Shown: positions 51,769 to 61,026, numbered from the stretch's first letter. The stretch: DNA of 64,000 bases from Streptomyces kanamyceticus (GCF_008704495.1 NZ_CP023699.1:2108001-2172000), one strand, 5' to 3'. Made by a program: numbers and translations. Notes: generated by a model from the letters alone, not told the origin.

Positions 51769-52653
51769 ATGTCTTCGCAACGCCCTTTCCGTTTCGGTGT
51801 CAACATGTTCGTTCCCGGTTCGCGACGCGAGTGGAGCACGAAGTGTCGCAGGGCCGAGGAACTCGGTTTCGATGTGGTCGGAGTCGCCGACCATCTGGAG
51901 TTTCCCGCACCGTTTCCAGCAATGGTGTTAGCGGCTGAAGCGACCGAACGAGTGCGGCTGACTACGTTTGTACTGAATACGCCGTTCTACAACCCCGTCC
52001 TCCTCGCCCGTGATGTCGCGAGCACCGATCAATTCATCGACGGACGCATGGAGCTCGGGCTCGGCGCGGGCTATGTGAAGGCCGAGTTCGACACCGCTGG
52101 GATACCGTTCCTCAGCGGTGGGAAGCGGGTCGAGCAGGTGGAGCGGACCGTCACCACGTTGCGTTCCCTGTTCGCGGACACGGAGTACAAGCCGCGGCCC
52201 GCCCAGCCGTCCGGGCCCCCGCTGCTGATCGGGGGCTGGGGCGACCGGCTGCTGCGGCTCGCCGCCACGCACGCCGACATCATCGCCCTCACCGGGGGCT
52301 GGGCCAATGCCACCGGTGATGAACTCCACCTGGCCGGAGTCGCACAGACGGAAGAACGGATCGCTTATGTGCGCGGCCTGCTCGGTGACCGCGCCGACGC
52401 CGTGGAGCTGAATATCATGGTGCAGCAGGTGATTCCGCCCGCCGAACGCGCCTCGGTTCCCGACAGGTTCGATCCGCTGCTGCCGGACGACACCGCGGAA
52501 ATCCCCGAGGAACTGCCCTCCGTACTGATCGGAACTCCGACGGAGATGGCGCAGCAAATCAAGGAACGTCGCGAGCGCTATGGCTTCACCTACTTCACGG
52601 TCATGGAATACAACATGGAGAACTTCGCGCCGGTCATCGCCGCACTGCGCTGA
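51769..52653 (+). CDS. LLM-class F420-dependent oxidoreductase
   Basis: 294 residues. It starts MSSQRPFRFGVNMFVPGSRREWSTK and carries the family blocks ELGFDVVGVADHL, ERVRLTTFVLNTPFYNPVLLARDVASTDQFIDGRMELGLGAGYVKAEF, and PLLIGGWGDRLLRLAATHADIIALTGG. This matches the actinobacterial F420-dependent subgroup (TIGR03621-like). It would transfer hydride to or from an organic substrate using F420. The gene begins the plus-strand pair with the histidine-phosphatase gene; both stand opposite the LuxC/LuxE operon. No clear ribosome site is seen before ATG 51769. Confidence 0.88.
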   Translation: MSSQRPFRFGVNMFVPGSRREWSTKCRRAEELGFDVVGVADHLEFPAPFPAMVLAAEATERVRLTTFVLNTPFYNPVLLARDVASTDQFIDGRMELGLGAGYVKAEFDTAGIPFLSGGKRVEQVERTVTTLRSLFADTEYKPRPAQPSGPPLLIGGWGDRLLRLAATHADIIALTGGWANATGDELHLAGVAQTEERIAYVRGLLGDRADAVELNIMVQQVIPPAERASVPDRFDPLLPDDTAEIPEELPSVLIGTPTEMAQQIKERRERYGFTYFTVMEYNMENFAPVIAALR

Positions 52654-52670
52654 GCCCTTTGACCGATAGA

Positions 52671-52700
52671 ACCGAAAGAGCCGAAAGAGCCGAAAGAACC
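52671..52700 (+). repeat. 9-bp tandem repeat in the LLM-phosphatase spacer
   Basis: CCGAAAGAG occurs repeatedly in tandem (ACCGAAAGAGCCGAAAGAGCC and on), just after the LLM stop codon. It lies in a frame that can be read as RTERAERAER but no start precedes it, so it is a microsatellite in the spacer. Confidence 0.6.
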
Positions 52701-52721
52701 AGAAGAGGTGACCCGATTTCC

Positions 52722-53375
52722 GTGCTCGCCGACCAGGACACCCGTACGACCCTTATGCTGCTGCGCCACGGCGAGACGGCGTTGACACCGGAAAAGCGAA
52801 TATCCGGAAGCGGCGGCTCCGACCCGGCATTGTCGGAGACGGGGCAGCGGCAGGCCGAGGCCGCGGGAAGGACACTCGTGGCACGCGGTTCGGTGCGGGC
52901 CGTGGTGTCCTCCCCCATGCGCCGGGCCCGGCAGACGGCCGAGGCAGCGGCACGACGCCTCGGTCTGGACGTCGAAGTCGACGAAGGGCTCATCGAAGCG
53001 GACTTCGGTACCTGGGAGGGACTGACGTTCGCCGAGGTGCGCGAGCGCCACCCGGACGAGATGGCGGCGTGGCTCGCCTCCCCGGAGGCGGTGCCGGGCG
53101 GCACCGGTGAGACCTTCGCCTCGGTCGCGCGCCGGGCCGCGCTCGCGCGTGACCGGATCCTGACGCGGTACGAGGGACGGACGGTGCTGGTCGTCTCGCA
53201 CGTCGGGGTGTTGCGCACGCTGATCCGGCTGGCGCTCGGCGCACCGCCCGAGACCCTGTTCCGGATGGAGCTCTCGGCGGCCTCGCTGTCGACCGTGACC
53301 TATGACCGGGACGGGGGCGGGAGCGCGTCGCTGCGATCGCTGAACGACACGTCGCATCTGGCGGACCATCACTGA
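52722..53375 (+). CDS. Histidine phosphatase (phosphoglycerate mutase) family protein
   Basis: 217 residues from GTG 52722; the open frame to 52659 runs through the 9-bp repeat and is not used. The RHG motif LMLLRHGETALTP supplies the catalytic His, with the second His in VLVVSHVGVLRTLI and the acid in EADFGTWEGLTF. All catalytic parts are intact. It could hydrolyse a phosphate ester intermediate or act in housekeeping; its place after the F420 enzyme, 68 bases downstream, suggests a linked function. It converges with the LuxC-type gene (29 bases). Confidence 0.85.
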   Translation: MLADQDTRTTLMLLRHGETALTPEKRISGSGGSDPALSETGQRQAEAAGRTLVARGSVRAVVSSPMRRARQTAEAAARRLGLDVEVDEGLIEADFGTWEGLTFAEVRERHPDEMAAWLASPEAVPGGTGETFASVARRAALARDRILTRYEGRTVLVVSHVGVLRTLIRLALGAPPETLFRMELSAASLSTVTYDRDGGGSASLRSLNDTSHLADHH

Positions 53376-53404
53376 CCACCACGCGCTGCCGAGCACCCCG
53401 TCGG

Positions 53405-54766
53405 TCAGCGCCGAATCGTCTTGGTGCGCATGAGGAATTCGGCGAGGTACCCGTCGTGCGGCAGCCCGTGCCGCATCCACGGCGTCGGATGGTCACCGAT
53501 ATAGACGTTGGAGATGGTCGGTTCGGCCACCAACTCGTCGATCAGGTCCGCGTCGGTGGTGACGGCGGTGAGGACGAGCGTGTCGCGCAGCGGCCGGATC
53601 CCGGCGTCGCGGTCCCACGGCGCCACCCACGCGCAGGGGAAGCCCAGTTCCATCCCGAGCTGCTCGGCGAACGGGCTGTCGAGCTGGTGCACCGCGGGCC
53701 GGAGCGCCGCCGAACCGTCGCCGAGGTCGCCGACGATCCCGTCACCGCCGAGCCACGCCTTGGTGCCCGCGGCCCGCTGCCGCAGATGCGTGTCCCACCG
53801 GCGGGCGGGATCGATGGGCATCACGGGCAGGACCGCGCGCTCGTCCGTCGCGGGCAGGCTGGGCAGCGCGGCGAGGCGTTCGGCGAGCGCCGCGGCCACG
53901 GGTGAGGGGTCGCCCTCGACCAGTACGCCGGTGGCGTTGACGCAGCCGACTCCCCCGCCGCCGCTGATCGACTCCACGAGGGTGTCGACGATCGGCTCCC
54001 AGTCGGTCTCGGCGGTGATGAGCACCTTGGAGCGTCCGGGGCCCTGCGGCAGGATCCGTGGATCGCCCGCGTATTTGGCCACGACGTCCGCGCCGCCGTA
54101 CACCATGCCGAGGTCGGCGTGCCGGAGGATGTCGTCGGCCACGTTGTGGTCGGTGGGCAGCAACGCGATTCCCTCGTCGCCGAATCCGGCCTCGCGCAGG
54201 GCGGTGATCAGCCGGTGCGGAGTGAACGGCTCGCGGCGGGAAGGGCGCACGGCGACGCGGTAGCCGAGCGCGAGGGCGTCGAACCAACCCTGGTGCACAG
54301 CCGGGTGGTTGCCCGCCGCGTGCACGGCGAACACCGCACCGCGCGGGGTCCACACCGCCGTACCGTCCTTGGCCCGGGGATCGCGCCACGAGTCGACCGC
54401 ACCGGCCGGTCGCGCGTTCTCCACGGTGCGATGGATGCGCTCCGCGGCCAGTGCGATGTCGGCGGTGGCATCGCGCACCACGGAGATCGGTATTCCGGTG
54501 ACCGCGCTGACCGTGTGCTGGTACTCCCGCGGCGTCAGTCCCGCGATCGTCTCCGTGGCGAAGGCCCGGCCCGCCCGGGCGAGCGCCGCGATCCGCGCGT
54601 CGAAGGGCAGCGCCGACGCTCGGCGCATCGCCTTGAGCGCGCGGGTGACGTACAGCGAAGGGGCCAGGCTCAGGTTCGCGACCGGGTTTCCCGGCAGGTC
54701 GTGAATGGTCTCCTGGCGCCGGGACCGATAGGGGCCGCCGGGGCCGAGAACGTCCAGGGGCAGCAT
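53405..54766 (-). CDS. LuxC-type acyl-CoA/acyl-protein reductase
   Basis: 453 residues from ATG 54766, which overlaps the LuxE-type stop by one base (TGATG). The aldehyde-dehydrogenase-fold LuxC signature is present: AAGNHPAVHQGWFDALALGYRVAVRPSRREPFTPHRLI, ADVVAKYAGDPRILPQGPGRSKVLI and the nucleophile Cys in ISGGGGVGCVNATGVLV. It reduces an activated acyl group to an aldehyde with NADPH. Together with the LuxE-type activating enzyme it converts a carboxylic acid to an aldehyde. There is no LuxA/B luciferase pair or LuxD, so this is biosynthesis rather than bioluminescence. Confidence 0.86.
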   Translation of the reverse strand: MLPLDVLGPGGPYRSRRQETIHDLPGNPVANLSLAPSLYVTRALKAMRRASALPFDARIAALARAGRAFATETIAGLTPREYQHTVSAVTGIPISVVRDATADIALAAERIHRTVENARPAGAVDSWRDPRAKDGTAVWTPRGAVFAVHAAGNHPAVHQGWFDALALGYRVAVRPSRREPFTPHRLITALREAGFGDEGIALLPTDHNVADDILRHADLGMVYGGADVVAKYAGDPRILPQGPGRSKVLITAETDWEPIVDTLVESISGGGGVGCVNATGVLVEGDPSPVAAALAERLAALPSLPATDERAVLPVMPIDPARRWDTHLRQRAAGTKAWLGGDGIVGDLGDGSAALRPAVHQLDSPFAEQLGMELGFPCAWVAPWDRDAGIRPLRDTLVLTAVTTDADLIDELVAEPTISNVYIGDHPTPWMRHGLPHDGYLAEFLMRTKTIRR

Positions 54767-55824
54767 CAGTACACACCCTCGACCACGGCCGTGTCGCCGA
54801 AGGACGCCACGGGTGTGACGTCCGCGACCGCGTCACCGAAGCCGCCGTCCACCGGGGCGATCCGGGTCGCGAAGTCCCGCTCGATGTTGTTCACCAGGAG
54901 GGCACTTCGGCTCATGTGATGCACGACGATCTGCCCGCGCTCGCCGTACGGAACGACCTGGCCGGTGTCGGGGTCGATCACCCGGAACGTGGTGTACGGA
55001 GCGAAGGAGTCGAAGACGCACGGCTCGTCCGCGCCGAGGCCGGGCCGCTCCACCGAGGTCCCCAGCATCATCGTGCCGCCGTACCCGCCGACGAACGTGG
55101 CGTTCTTGAACACCTCGTCGCGCAGCAGATCGCGGGTGTCGGCGTCCAGGTGCGTACCGCCCCAGACGATCGCGCGGACCTTCCGGTCCACCAGCTCGAC
55201 CAGGTCGTCGCGCTGCGCGAGGCGCTCCAGCATCGGCGGTGTGGCGAACAGGACGCCCACGTCCTGGCTGGCCAGGATGTAGCCGACCTGTTCGATGAGG
55301 TGATCGGTGTAGGCCTCGGCCATGTCCATCCGGCCCTCGGCGATCACCTTCTTCACCCATCTCGGGTCCAGGTCGATGCTGAAGTTCAGGCCTCCGCGGA
55401 GCATCGCGGTGTCGACCGCCATCGCGCCGACGTTGTGCGGCCCGGTGGGCACGGCGCTGAGCCAGTCGACGTCGCGCGGCACGCCGTGCGCGTCCAGTCG
55501 CTCGCTGAACCACTCGACGCTGCCCCGATGCCACTCCGCGGAGTACATCACGCGCTTGGGCTGCCCCGTGGTGCCGCCGCTCTCGTAGACGGACGCCCGG
55601 TGCTCGTCGCCGTAGCCACGGGGAATCAGCTCACGGACGCCGACGTCGCGCAGCTCGTCCACCACGTTGGGGAACAGACCGAGATCATCGAAGTCCCGTA
55701 CGTCGGTGAGCGGATCGAAGCCGAGTGACCCGGCCCGTTTCAGCCAGAACGGCGAGCCGGTCTCCGGACTGAAGTGCCACCGCATCATCTCCCGAACGAA
55801 CTCTCCGCCAGTGCGCTCGACCAT
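54766..55824 (-). CDS. LuxE-type acyl-activating enzyme (acyl-protein synthetase)
   Basis: 352 residues from ATG 55824 with GAGGG upstream. The AMP-binding loop YESGGTTGQPKRVMYS is typical of the LuxE/PaaK branch, and GPHNVGAMAVDTAMLRGGLNFSIDLDPRWVKKVI and GTMMLGTSVERPG are later family blocks. It should adenylate a carboxylate and pass the acyl group to LuxC (or to itself on a Cys). Its end joins the LuxC start. The acid could be fatty, aromatic or an amino-acid-derived acid; nothing in the sequence decides. Confidence 0.85.
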   Translation of the reverse strand: MVERTGGEFVREMMRWHFSPETGSPFWLKRAGSLGFDPLTDVRDFDDLGLFPNVVDELRDVGVRELIPRGYGDEHRASVYESGGTTGQPKRVMYSAEWHRGSVEWFSERLDAHGVPRDVDWLSAVPTGPHNVGAMAVDTAMLRGGLNFSIDLDPRWVKKVIAEGRMDMAEAYTDHLIEQVGYILASQDVGVLFATPPMLERLAQRDDLVELVDRKVRAIVWGGTHLDADTRDLLRDEVFKNATFVGGYGGTMMLGTSVERPGLGADEPCVFDSFAPYTTFRVIDPDTGQVVPYGERGQIVVHHMSRSALLVNNIERDFATRIAPVDGGFGDAVADVTPVASFGDTAVVEGVY

Positions 55825-55870
55825 GGATTTCCCTCTCGAAAGAATTGGACAATGCCCGGCAACCGCTGAA

Positions 55871-55916
55871 GTGCTTACCCGGCCTCGGCCGGAACGTGCT
55901 TACCCGGCCTCGGCCG
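55871..55916 (+). repeat. 25-bp-period duplication over the end of the oxidase gene
   Basis: GTGCTTACCCGGCCTCGGCC, with one further G, occurs at 55871-55891 and again at 55896-55916. The second copy is the last codons plus stop of the DAO-family gene; the first is an extra copy after the stop. It does not change the protein but marks a recent tandem duplication. Confidence 0.75.
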
Positions 55917-57012
55917 CGCCGCTGAGGCAGCGGGCGGTGGAGAGCCCTGACGTGTCGATCCAGGAGCTCTTGCCGAGCACGAGGTCCCGGACGATCTCTC
56001 CGGCGGCAGGCGCTTGGCACAGTCCCTGGCCGGAGAAGCCCGCCGCGTAGACGAACGGACGGGATCCTTCGCGGCCGATGAAGGCCATCCCGTCCGGACT
56101 GACATCGAGGTCTCCGGTCCAGCCGCTGTCGATGCCGTTGCCCGCGAGGGCCGGGCAGGCCGTGCCGAGGTGGTGCGACACCCGTGCCAGCCAGGCCTCC
56201 CGGGTCTCGTCAGGAGCGGGACGGCCCATCCCGACGAGGATGCGGTCCCCCCAGCTGCGAATCCGCAGGCTGGACGGGTGGATGGTCATCGGCAGGGCAC
56301 TGCTGTCAGAGGTGTCAGGAGTGTCGGTCAGCAGCATTTCCACGGGGTACGTGGTCACCGGGATGCGTACGTCGGCCAGGGCGGCGACCTCGCCCGCCCA
56401 GGGGCCTGCCGCGCAGACGACGGTGTCGGCGCGGATGCTGCCCGCAGGCGTGTCGACGAGACCGTCCGGGTCGATGCCGGTGACGGGTGTTCCCGTGCGC
56501 AGGAGGGCACCGGCCCGCTCAGCGGCCGTGGCGTAGCCGCGCACGATCGCCGCGGGGTCGCAGGCATAGGCCTCGGGCGCCCAGGCCGCCGCCAGGACGG
56601 TCCGCTCGTCGACCAGCGGGTTGAGCCGCGCCGCTTCGGCCGGGGTCACGAGTTCGACGTCCACGCCGGCCGCCTGCTGGGCGGCGCGGGTGTCCTGGAA
56701 GTCCCGTACCTGCTGCTCCTCGGTGAAGAGGACCAGCAGGCCGATGCGCGCCAAGCCCAGGTCGGTTCCGGTCCGTTCGGCGAGGGCGTGGTAGGCCGCC
56801 AGGCTTCGTACGGCGAGGTTGCTGATGAGGGCGTTGCCGGGGAAGTAGGTGCGCACCACGCCCGCGGTGGTCCCGGAGGCCCCCGAGCCGAGCTCGCCGC
56901 GCTCCAGCAGGACGGTGCCGACCCCGGCCTCGGCGAGCTGGCACGCGATCGAGGTGCCGATGACGCCGCCACCGATGACGAGGGCGTCCGTGCGCTCGGG
57001 AAGGCGGCTCAC
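55900..57012 (-). CDS. DAO-family FAD-dependent oxidoreductase
   Basis: 370 residues from GTG 57012, overlapping the preceding gene (GTGA). The FAD motif is DALVIGGGVIGTSIACQLAEAGVGTVLLERGELGSGASG, and the C-terminal block FVYAAGFSGQGLCQAPAAGEIVRDLVL is typical of glycine oxidase/sarcosine oxidase-type enzymes. It oxidises a C-N bond of a secondary or primary amine to an imine with release of hydrogen peroxide or electrons. In this cluster it may act on the product of the cyclophilin-fold protein encoded just upstream. The 3' end is duplicated (55871-55916). Confidence 0.85.
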   Translation of the reverse strand: MSRLPERTDALVIGGGVIGTSIACQLAEAGVGTVLLERGELGSGASGTTAGVVRTYFPGNALISNLAVRSLAAYHALAERTGTDLGLARIGLLVLFTEEQQVRDFQDTRAAQQAAGVDVELVTPAEAARLNPLVDERTVLAAAWAPEAYACDPAAIVRGYATAAERAGALLRTGTPVTGIDPDGLVDTPAGSIRADTVVCAAGPWAGEVAALADVRIPVTTYPVEMLLTDTPDTSDSSALPMTIHPSSLRIRSWGDRILVGMGRPAPDETREAWLARVSHHLGTACPALAGNGIDSGWTGDLDVSPDGMAFIGREGSRPFVYAAGFSGQGLCQAPAAGEIVRDLVLGKSSWIDTSGLSTARCLSGAAEAG

Positions 57013-57977
57013 GACTGGAGGACCGGTGCGTCGGGGCGCAGTTGGCGCAGGTCGGCGCCGGTCTCCCAGGGGTACAGGTGCAGGTTCCAGCCGCCGAGAC
57101 AGTTGATGTAGAGGGCCAGTTGGCCCACCACGCTCAGGAAGTCCTCGCGGTCGAGCTGGTCGAGGCAGGCCAGGAAGCGCTGGGTGAAGCTCCAGAGCTG
57201 CTCCAGACCGCAGTAGCCGAGGAACTCGGCGGGAACGCCGACGAGCAGGCGCGTCATGTGACGCAGCGAGTCCATCGGCATGTCCTGGACCGCGGCCCGG
57301 ACCAGACCGCCGTAGGAGGCGTAACCCAGCGGGCGGGTCTCGCCGTTGACGAACAGCAGCGTGGGCAGCACCGTCTCGAAACTGCCCGCTCCGGAGGGGA
57401 TCACTCCCTCGTGGAGGTCGATGAGCTCCTGCGGCCCTGCCAGCCAGACCCGCTCGGTCGCGGTGTGGACGTCGTGGATGAGGCTCTTCGCGTCGGCGTT
57501 CGCGGCGGCCAACTCCGGGATGCGGTGGCCGCCTTCGGTGCCCGCCTTGCGGACCTCGGCCAGGATCGGCTTCTTCGTCGAATAGACCGAATCCCAGATC
57601 GCCTGCCCGGCTTCGAGGAGTCCGGGCATGTCCTCCTGCCGGATCCGGCCCACCGGGGCAGCGGGCATCGGTTCGGTCAACGTGCCGTATTTGATGCCCA
57701 AATGCTGCAGACCGGAGCAGAATACGGTCCCGTTGGGCGCGTCGCGGCGGTCCGGGATCCGCATGTCCGGGGTCAGATGCAGCAGCGAGGGGATCGGTGC
57801 CGCGTGATAGAGGTGCTCTCCCGCGACCAGCGCGTGTCCCTGGAGGCTCTGATAAGGCAGCGAATCCCAGAGCGCGTCGGCGAGTTCGGTATTGCGGCCG
57901 TCGAGCTCCGCGGTCACGGTGATACCCAGGTCGGGCCAGGCTATTTCGAGATTCCGGCCGGAAGGCTTTTCGGACAA
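57009..57977 (-). CDS. Cyclophilin-fold protein, possibly cucumopine-synthase-like
   Basis: 322 residues, first gene of the minus-strand operon and coupled to the DAO gene. The N-terminal ~110 residues (EIAWPDLGITVTAELDGRNTELADALWDSLPYQSLQGHALVAGEHLYH, then RDAPNGTVFCSGLQHLGIKYGTLTE) look like a DUF3830/cyclophilin-like fold. The C-terminal ~200 are helical (WDSVYSTKKPILAEVRKAG, DMPMDSLRHMTRLLVGVPAEFLGY). This two-domain pattern and size recall cucumopine synthase of Agrobacterium plasmids, which joins histidine to a 2-oxo acid by a Pictet-Spengler-like step, but I cannot verify this by alignment. If so, the enzyme would condense an amine with an aldehyde or keto acid such as the LuxC product. 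It could also be a structural homologue of other function. Confidence 0.45.
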   Translation of the reverse strand: MSEKPSGRNLEIAWPDLGITVTAELDGRNTELADALWDSLPYQSLQGHALVAGEHLYHAAPIPSLLHLTPDMRIPDRRDAPNGTVFCSGLQHLGIKYGTLTEPMPAAPVGRIRQEDMPGLLEAGQAIWDSVYSTKKPILAEVRKAGTEGGHRIPELAAANADAKSLIHDVHTATERVWLAGPQELIDLHEGVIPSGAGSFETVLPTLLFVNGETRPLGYASYGGLVRAAVQDMPMDSLRHMTRLLVGVPAEFLGYCGLEQLWSFTQRFLACLDQLDREDFLSVVGQLALYINCLGGWNLHLYPWETGADLRQLRPDAPVLQS

Positions 57978-58142
57978 GGTTTCCCCCTCGGTTCAGTTGA
58001 CCTGAATGGAACTCCCTGCGATCAAGCCTCAACGTACCGGCGATCAAGCGCCGCCCCACCCCTAATCTGCCCCCTATCGTGACCGTCGTCCTACCCCAGC
58101 GCGGCGCCCGCGACCGGCTCTGACCAGGCATGACGACAACGC

Positions 58143-58174
58143 ACGAGGCTCCCGCGCGGGTGCGGGAGCCTCGT
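58143..58174 (-). terminator. Terminator hairpin after the LAL regulator gene
   Basis: A perfect 13-bp stem (ACGAGGCTCCCGC with GCGGGAGCCTCGT) around a 6-base loop begins 14 bases after the stop of the minus-strand regulator gene at 58189. It probably ends that transcript before the biosynthetic operon starts at 57977. Confidence 0.7.
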
Positions 58175-58188
58175 CGGCGGGTCGGCGG

Positions 58189-60960
58189 CTACTCCGGCGA
58201 GCCCACCAGATACAGCTCCGCGGGCAGGCTGGAGCGGCTGCTCACCCGGAGTTTCCGGTAGACCTTGGTGAGGTGCTGCTCCACGGTGCTCACCGTGATG
58301 AAGAGCGTTCGGCTGATGTCTCGATTGCTCCGCCCCTGCGCCGCGAGGGCCGCGACCTTTCGCTCGGCCTCGCTGAGCGCGGTGAATCCAGGGGGATTCC
58401 GCCGATTCCCCGGAGCGTCGTCCCGCTTCTCCGGAGCATCGGCTTTCCGCAGTCGCCAGTACAGCGGTTCGGCACCACAGAACTGGGCCATTCTTTTGGC
58501 TTGCAGCGCGCTGATCCTGAATTCGGAGAACCGACCGCACTCCAGTTCGACATCACTCGCATCGGCAAGTGCGATGGCCAGCTCCAGCTGATCCCCTGAC
58601 TTGAAGAGCGCCGCCACCGCGTCCCGCAGCGTGGCGGCCCGGTCCGGCAGGTCCAAGGTGGCGGCCATGATGCGCAGGGAGCGACCGTGCACGCGCGCGT
58701 CCTCGACGCACGCCAGCATCAACTGCTCCTCCAGGGCGGCCCTGGCGCTGACCGGGTCCTGGAGCAGCAGCCAGGCCTCGGCGAGGTCGCTCCGCCAGGG
58801 GAGGAAACTGGGGCAGTCCAGATGAGAGTTCGCGAGCAGACTGCCGCACTCCTGGAGATCCCCCAGCGCCGCGTACGGCCGGTTGATCGCTACGTAGAAG
58901 CGACCGCGCGCGTGCAGGAAATGCAGCCAGAACGCATTCTGGTGAGCCTCGGGGAGTGCCTCTTTGATGAGCACCTCCGCTTCGCCCGTCCTCCCCATCG
59001 CCGTGGTGGCGTGGACGAGACAGGAGAGCGGCAGTCCGACCGCCGCACCCCAGTTGTGCGGCGGCAGCACGGTCAGGGCCCGGCGCGCGTGCCGCTCGGC
59101 GTCGACCAGGTGGCCCCTGCGCAAGGCCACCAGTGACTCGACCACCGCGAGCAGGGCCACCCAGGCCTCGGCCCGATGCGCCTCCGCCTCCGGCTTGAGC
59201 ATGGCGCACCAACGCTGGGCGTCGTCCAGTCTGTTGTCGTACGCCAGCGTGAGCAGGGCGGACAGCACGACGACCGGGAGCGCGTCGGCGAGTCGGCAGG
59301 ACTGCAGGACCTGTTCGGCGCTCTTGACCAGATCGCTCCACGACTCGCAGTCGTCCGCCTCGTCCCCACCGGAACCGCCCACCCACGCCGCTCCATCGGC
59401 GCGGCCCTTCCCGGTGAGAGGCGGCTTGAGAGGCGACACCCAGCGAAGCCACTGGCGTACGAGCATCAGCTCGGCGGTGCCGATCAGGTCGCACTCGTAC
59501 TGTCGCGCGTCCACGTGCCCGAGCACCGCTGCCGCGTCTTCCGCCCCGCCCTGCCAGGCGAGGGAGCTGCTGAGCAGCAGGATGCCGCGGCCGCTCAGGC
59601 TACCGTCGTCGAGCGCCGAGCGCAGCGGCACCAGCAGTGAGGTCACCGCTGACGGTTTGACCAGCCACAGGACCCGCGCCAGGGCCTCCAGGATCTCGGC
59701 CCGCTCCCGGGCGTCGCCACAGGCTCCATGAGCCGCTTCGAGGAACTCGGCCGCACGGCCCGGCTCCCCCTCCCGCATCGCCTGCCGGGCCGCCTCGCGC
59801 AGGACGCCCACGGACCACTGCTGCGGGGTGCCTCCGGCGGCGACGAGGCGCTCGGCGACCTTCGACGGCACCGCGCCGTCCTGGTGGAGCAGCAGGGCGG
59901 TGCGCCCGTACAGCGCGGCGAGCGTGTCCCCGTCGAGCCCGCTCAACGCGGCGGCCGGGACGGCGGCATGGCAGAACCACCCGGAGCGAAGCAGTCCGGT
60001 GTCGGTGAGAGCGCTCAGCGTCTCCGCCACGGTGCGGCGTTCGCCGCCCAGCAGCCGCACCAGTACGGCGGCGGACGCCGGGCCACCGAGAGCGGCCAGG
60101 CCGCGGGCCACTTCCAGTAGTTGAGGGTCCCAGCGGTGCAGGCAGGCCTCGATGGCGACCTGGAAGTGGGCCCCTACGGAGACCCCGATCTCCGCGTCGT
60201 CCGCGAGAACACCATCGGCGTCTTCGGAATCGGGCGCGGCGGGCCCGGATAACCGGTCCTGGCACAGCGCCTGAAGGAGCAGCGGGCTGCCTCCCGTCGC
60301 CGCCAGGAAAGAAGGGGCGATGCGCCGCGCACGCGCCTCACCGAGACCTTGCTGACGCAGCCGGTCGATCACGCCGTCGAGGGAGAACGGGCTCAAATTC
60401 AAGTAACGGCAGTACGGCTGCTTGATGCACTCGGAAAGCGCGCCCGGGCGCGTGGAGTTGGATATCCGCCACTCGGCGAATACGGCGATGACAGGACGTG
60501 ACGCAAACCGACGCAGCATCAGGAGGAGCGTCTGGAGGCTGGCCGAATCCGCGTACTGCATGTCATCGAGGGCCAGCACCAGAGGACGCCCTTCGGCGGC
60601 CGCGAGGAGGACGTCCGTCAACTCGTCCACGGCATAAGTGCTCAGCAGGGGATCCTGGGATTCGACCTCCTGCATCGCCAGGGTGAACTCAAGACGTTCC
60701 CGGTAATCGGCGCTCAACTCAAAGGAACGGAATATCTGCCTGAGCACGCCCAGACCGTGTGTTTGCTCGGAACGGGCTCCGGACGCACTCAGCACCAATG
60801 CGCCCATGTCTTTGGCGTATTCGGAGAAGCCCGTCAGGAGCGTCGTTTTCCCGACGCCGCCGGGGCCCGCGATCAGGGCAACCTTTCGGCCGGTCAGCGT
60901 GCAGTCGTCCAGCATCCGCTTCAGAATGTGCAGCTCAATGTGTCGTTCGACCAATATCAC
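58189..60960 (-). CDS. LAL-type LuxR transcriptional regulator (AAA ATPase)
   Basis: 923 residues from GTG 60960 after GGGGG. The N-terminal ATPase has Walker A IAGPGGVGKTTLLTGF (about residues 31-46) and a Walker B-like ALDDMQYAD. A long helical middle region follows, and the C-terminal LuxR helix-turn-helix is LSEAERKVAALAAQGRSNRDISRTLFITVSTVEQHLTKVYRKLRV. This is the large MalT/LAL layout commonly found as pathway-specific activator in Streptomyces biosynthetic clusters. Its position directly upstream of the LuxC/LuxE/DAO operon, with a terminator between, makes it the probable activator. The inducer is unknown. Confidence 0.9.
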   Translation of the reverse strand: MILVERHIELHILKRMLDDCTLTGRKVALIAGPGGVGKTTLLTGFSEYAKDMGALVLSASGARSEQTHGLGVLRQIFRSFELSADYRERLEFTLAMQEVESQDPLLSTYAVDELTDVLLAAAEGRPLVLALDDMQYADSASLQTLLLMLRRFASRPVIAVFAEWRISNSTRPGALSECIKQPYCRYLNLSPFSLDGVIDRLRQQGLGEARARRIAPSFLAATGGSPLLLQALCQDRLSGPAAPDSEDADGVLADDAEIGVSVGAHFQVAIEACLHRWDPQLLEVARGLAALGGPASAAVLVRLLGGERRTVAETLSALTDTGLLRSGWFCHAAVPAAALSGLDGDTLAALYGRTALLLHQDGAVPSKVAERLVAAGGTPQQWSVGVLREAARQAMREGEPGRAAEFLEAAHGACGDARERAEILEALARVLWLVKPSAVTSLLVPLRSALDDGSLSGRGILLLSSSLAWQGGAEDAAAVLGHVDARQYECDLIGTAELMLVRQWLRWVSPLKPPLTGKGRADGAAWVGGSGGDEADDCESWSDLVKSAEQVLQSCRLADALPVVVLSALLTLAYDNRLDDAQRWCAMLKPEAEAHRAEAWVALLAVVESLVALRRGHLVDAERHARRALTVLPPHNWGAAVGLPLSCLVHATTAMGRTGEAEVLIKEALPEAHQNAFWLHFLHARGRFYVAINRPYAALGDLQECGSLLANSHLDCPSFLPWRSDLAEAWLLLQDPVSARAALEEQLMLACVEDARVHGRSLRIMAATLDLPDRAATLRDAVAALFKSGDQLELAIALADASDVELECGRFSEFRISALQAKRMAQFCGAEPLYWRLRKADAPEKRDDAPGNRRNPPGFTALSEAERKVAALAAQGRSNRDISRTLFITVSTVEQHLTKVYRKLRVSSRSSLPAELYLVGSPE

Positions 60961-61026
60961 TGAATCCCCCTCTGCTACAGAGCCACCTGGCCAACCTCGC
61001 CTGGACTTGATGAATTCGACTCAGCC

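Noticed and set aside
53405..55824. Bioluminescence operon
   Set aside because: LuxC- and LuxE-type genes are present but there is no LuxA/LuxB pair or LuxD; the LLM gene nearby is an F420-type reductase.
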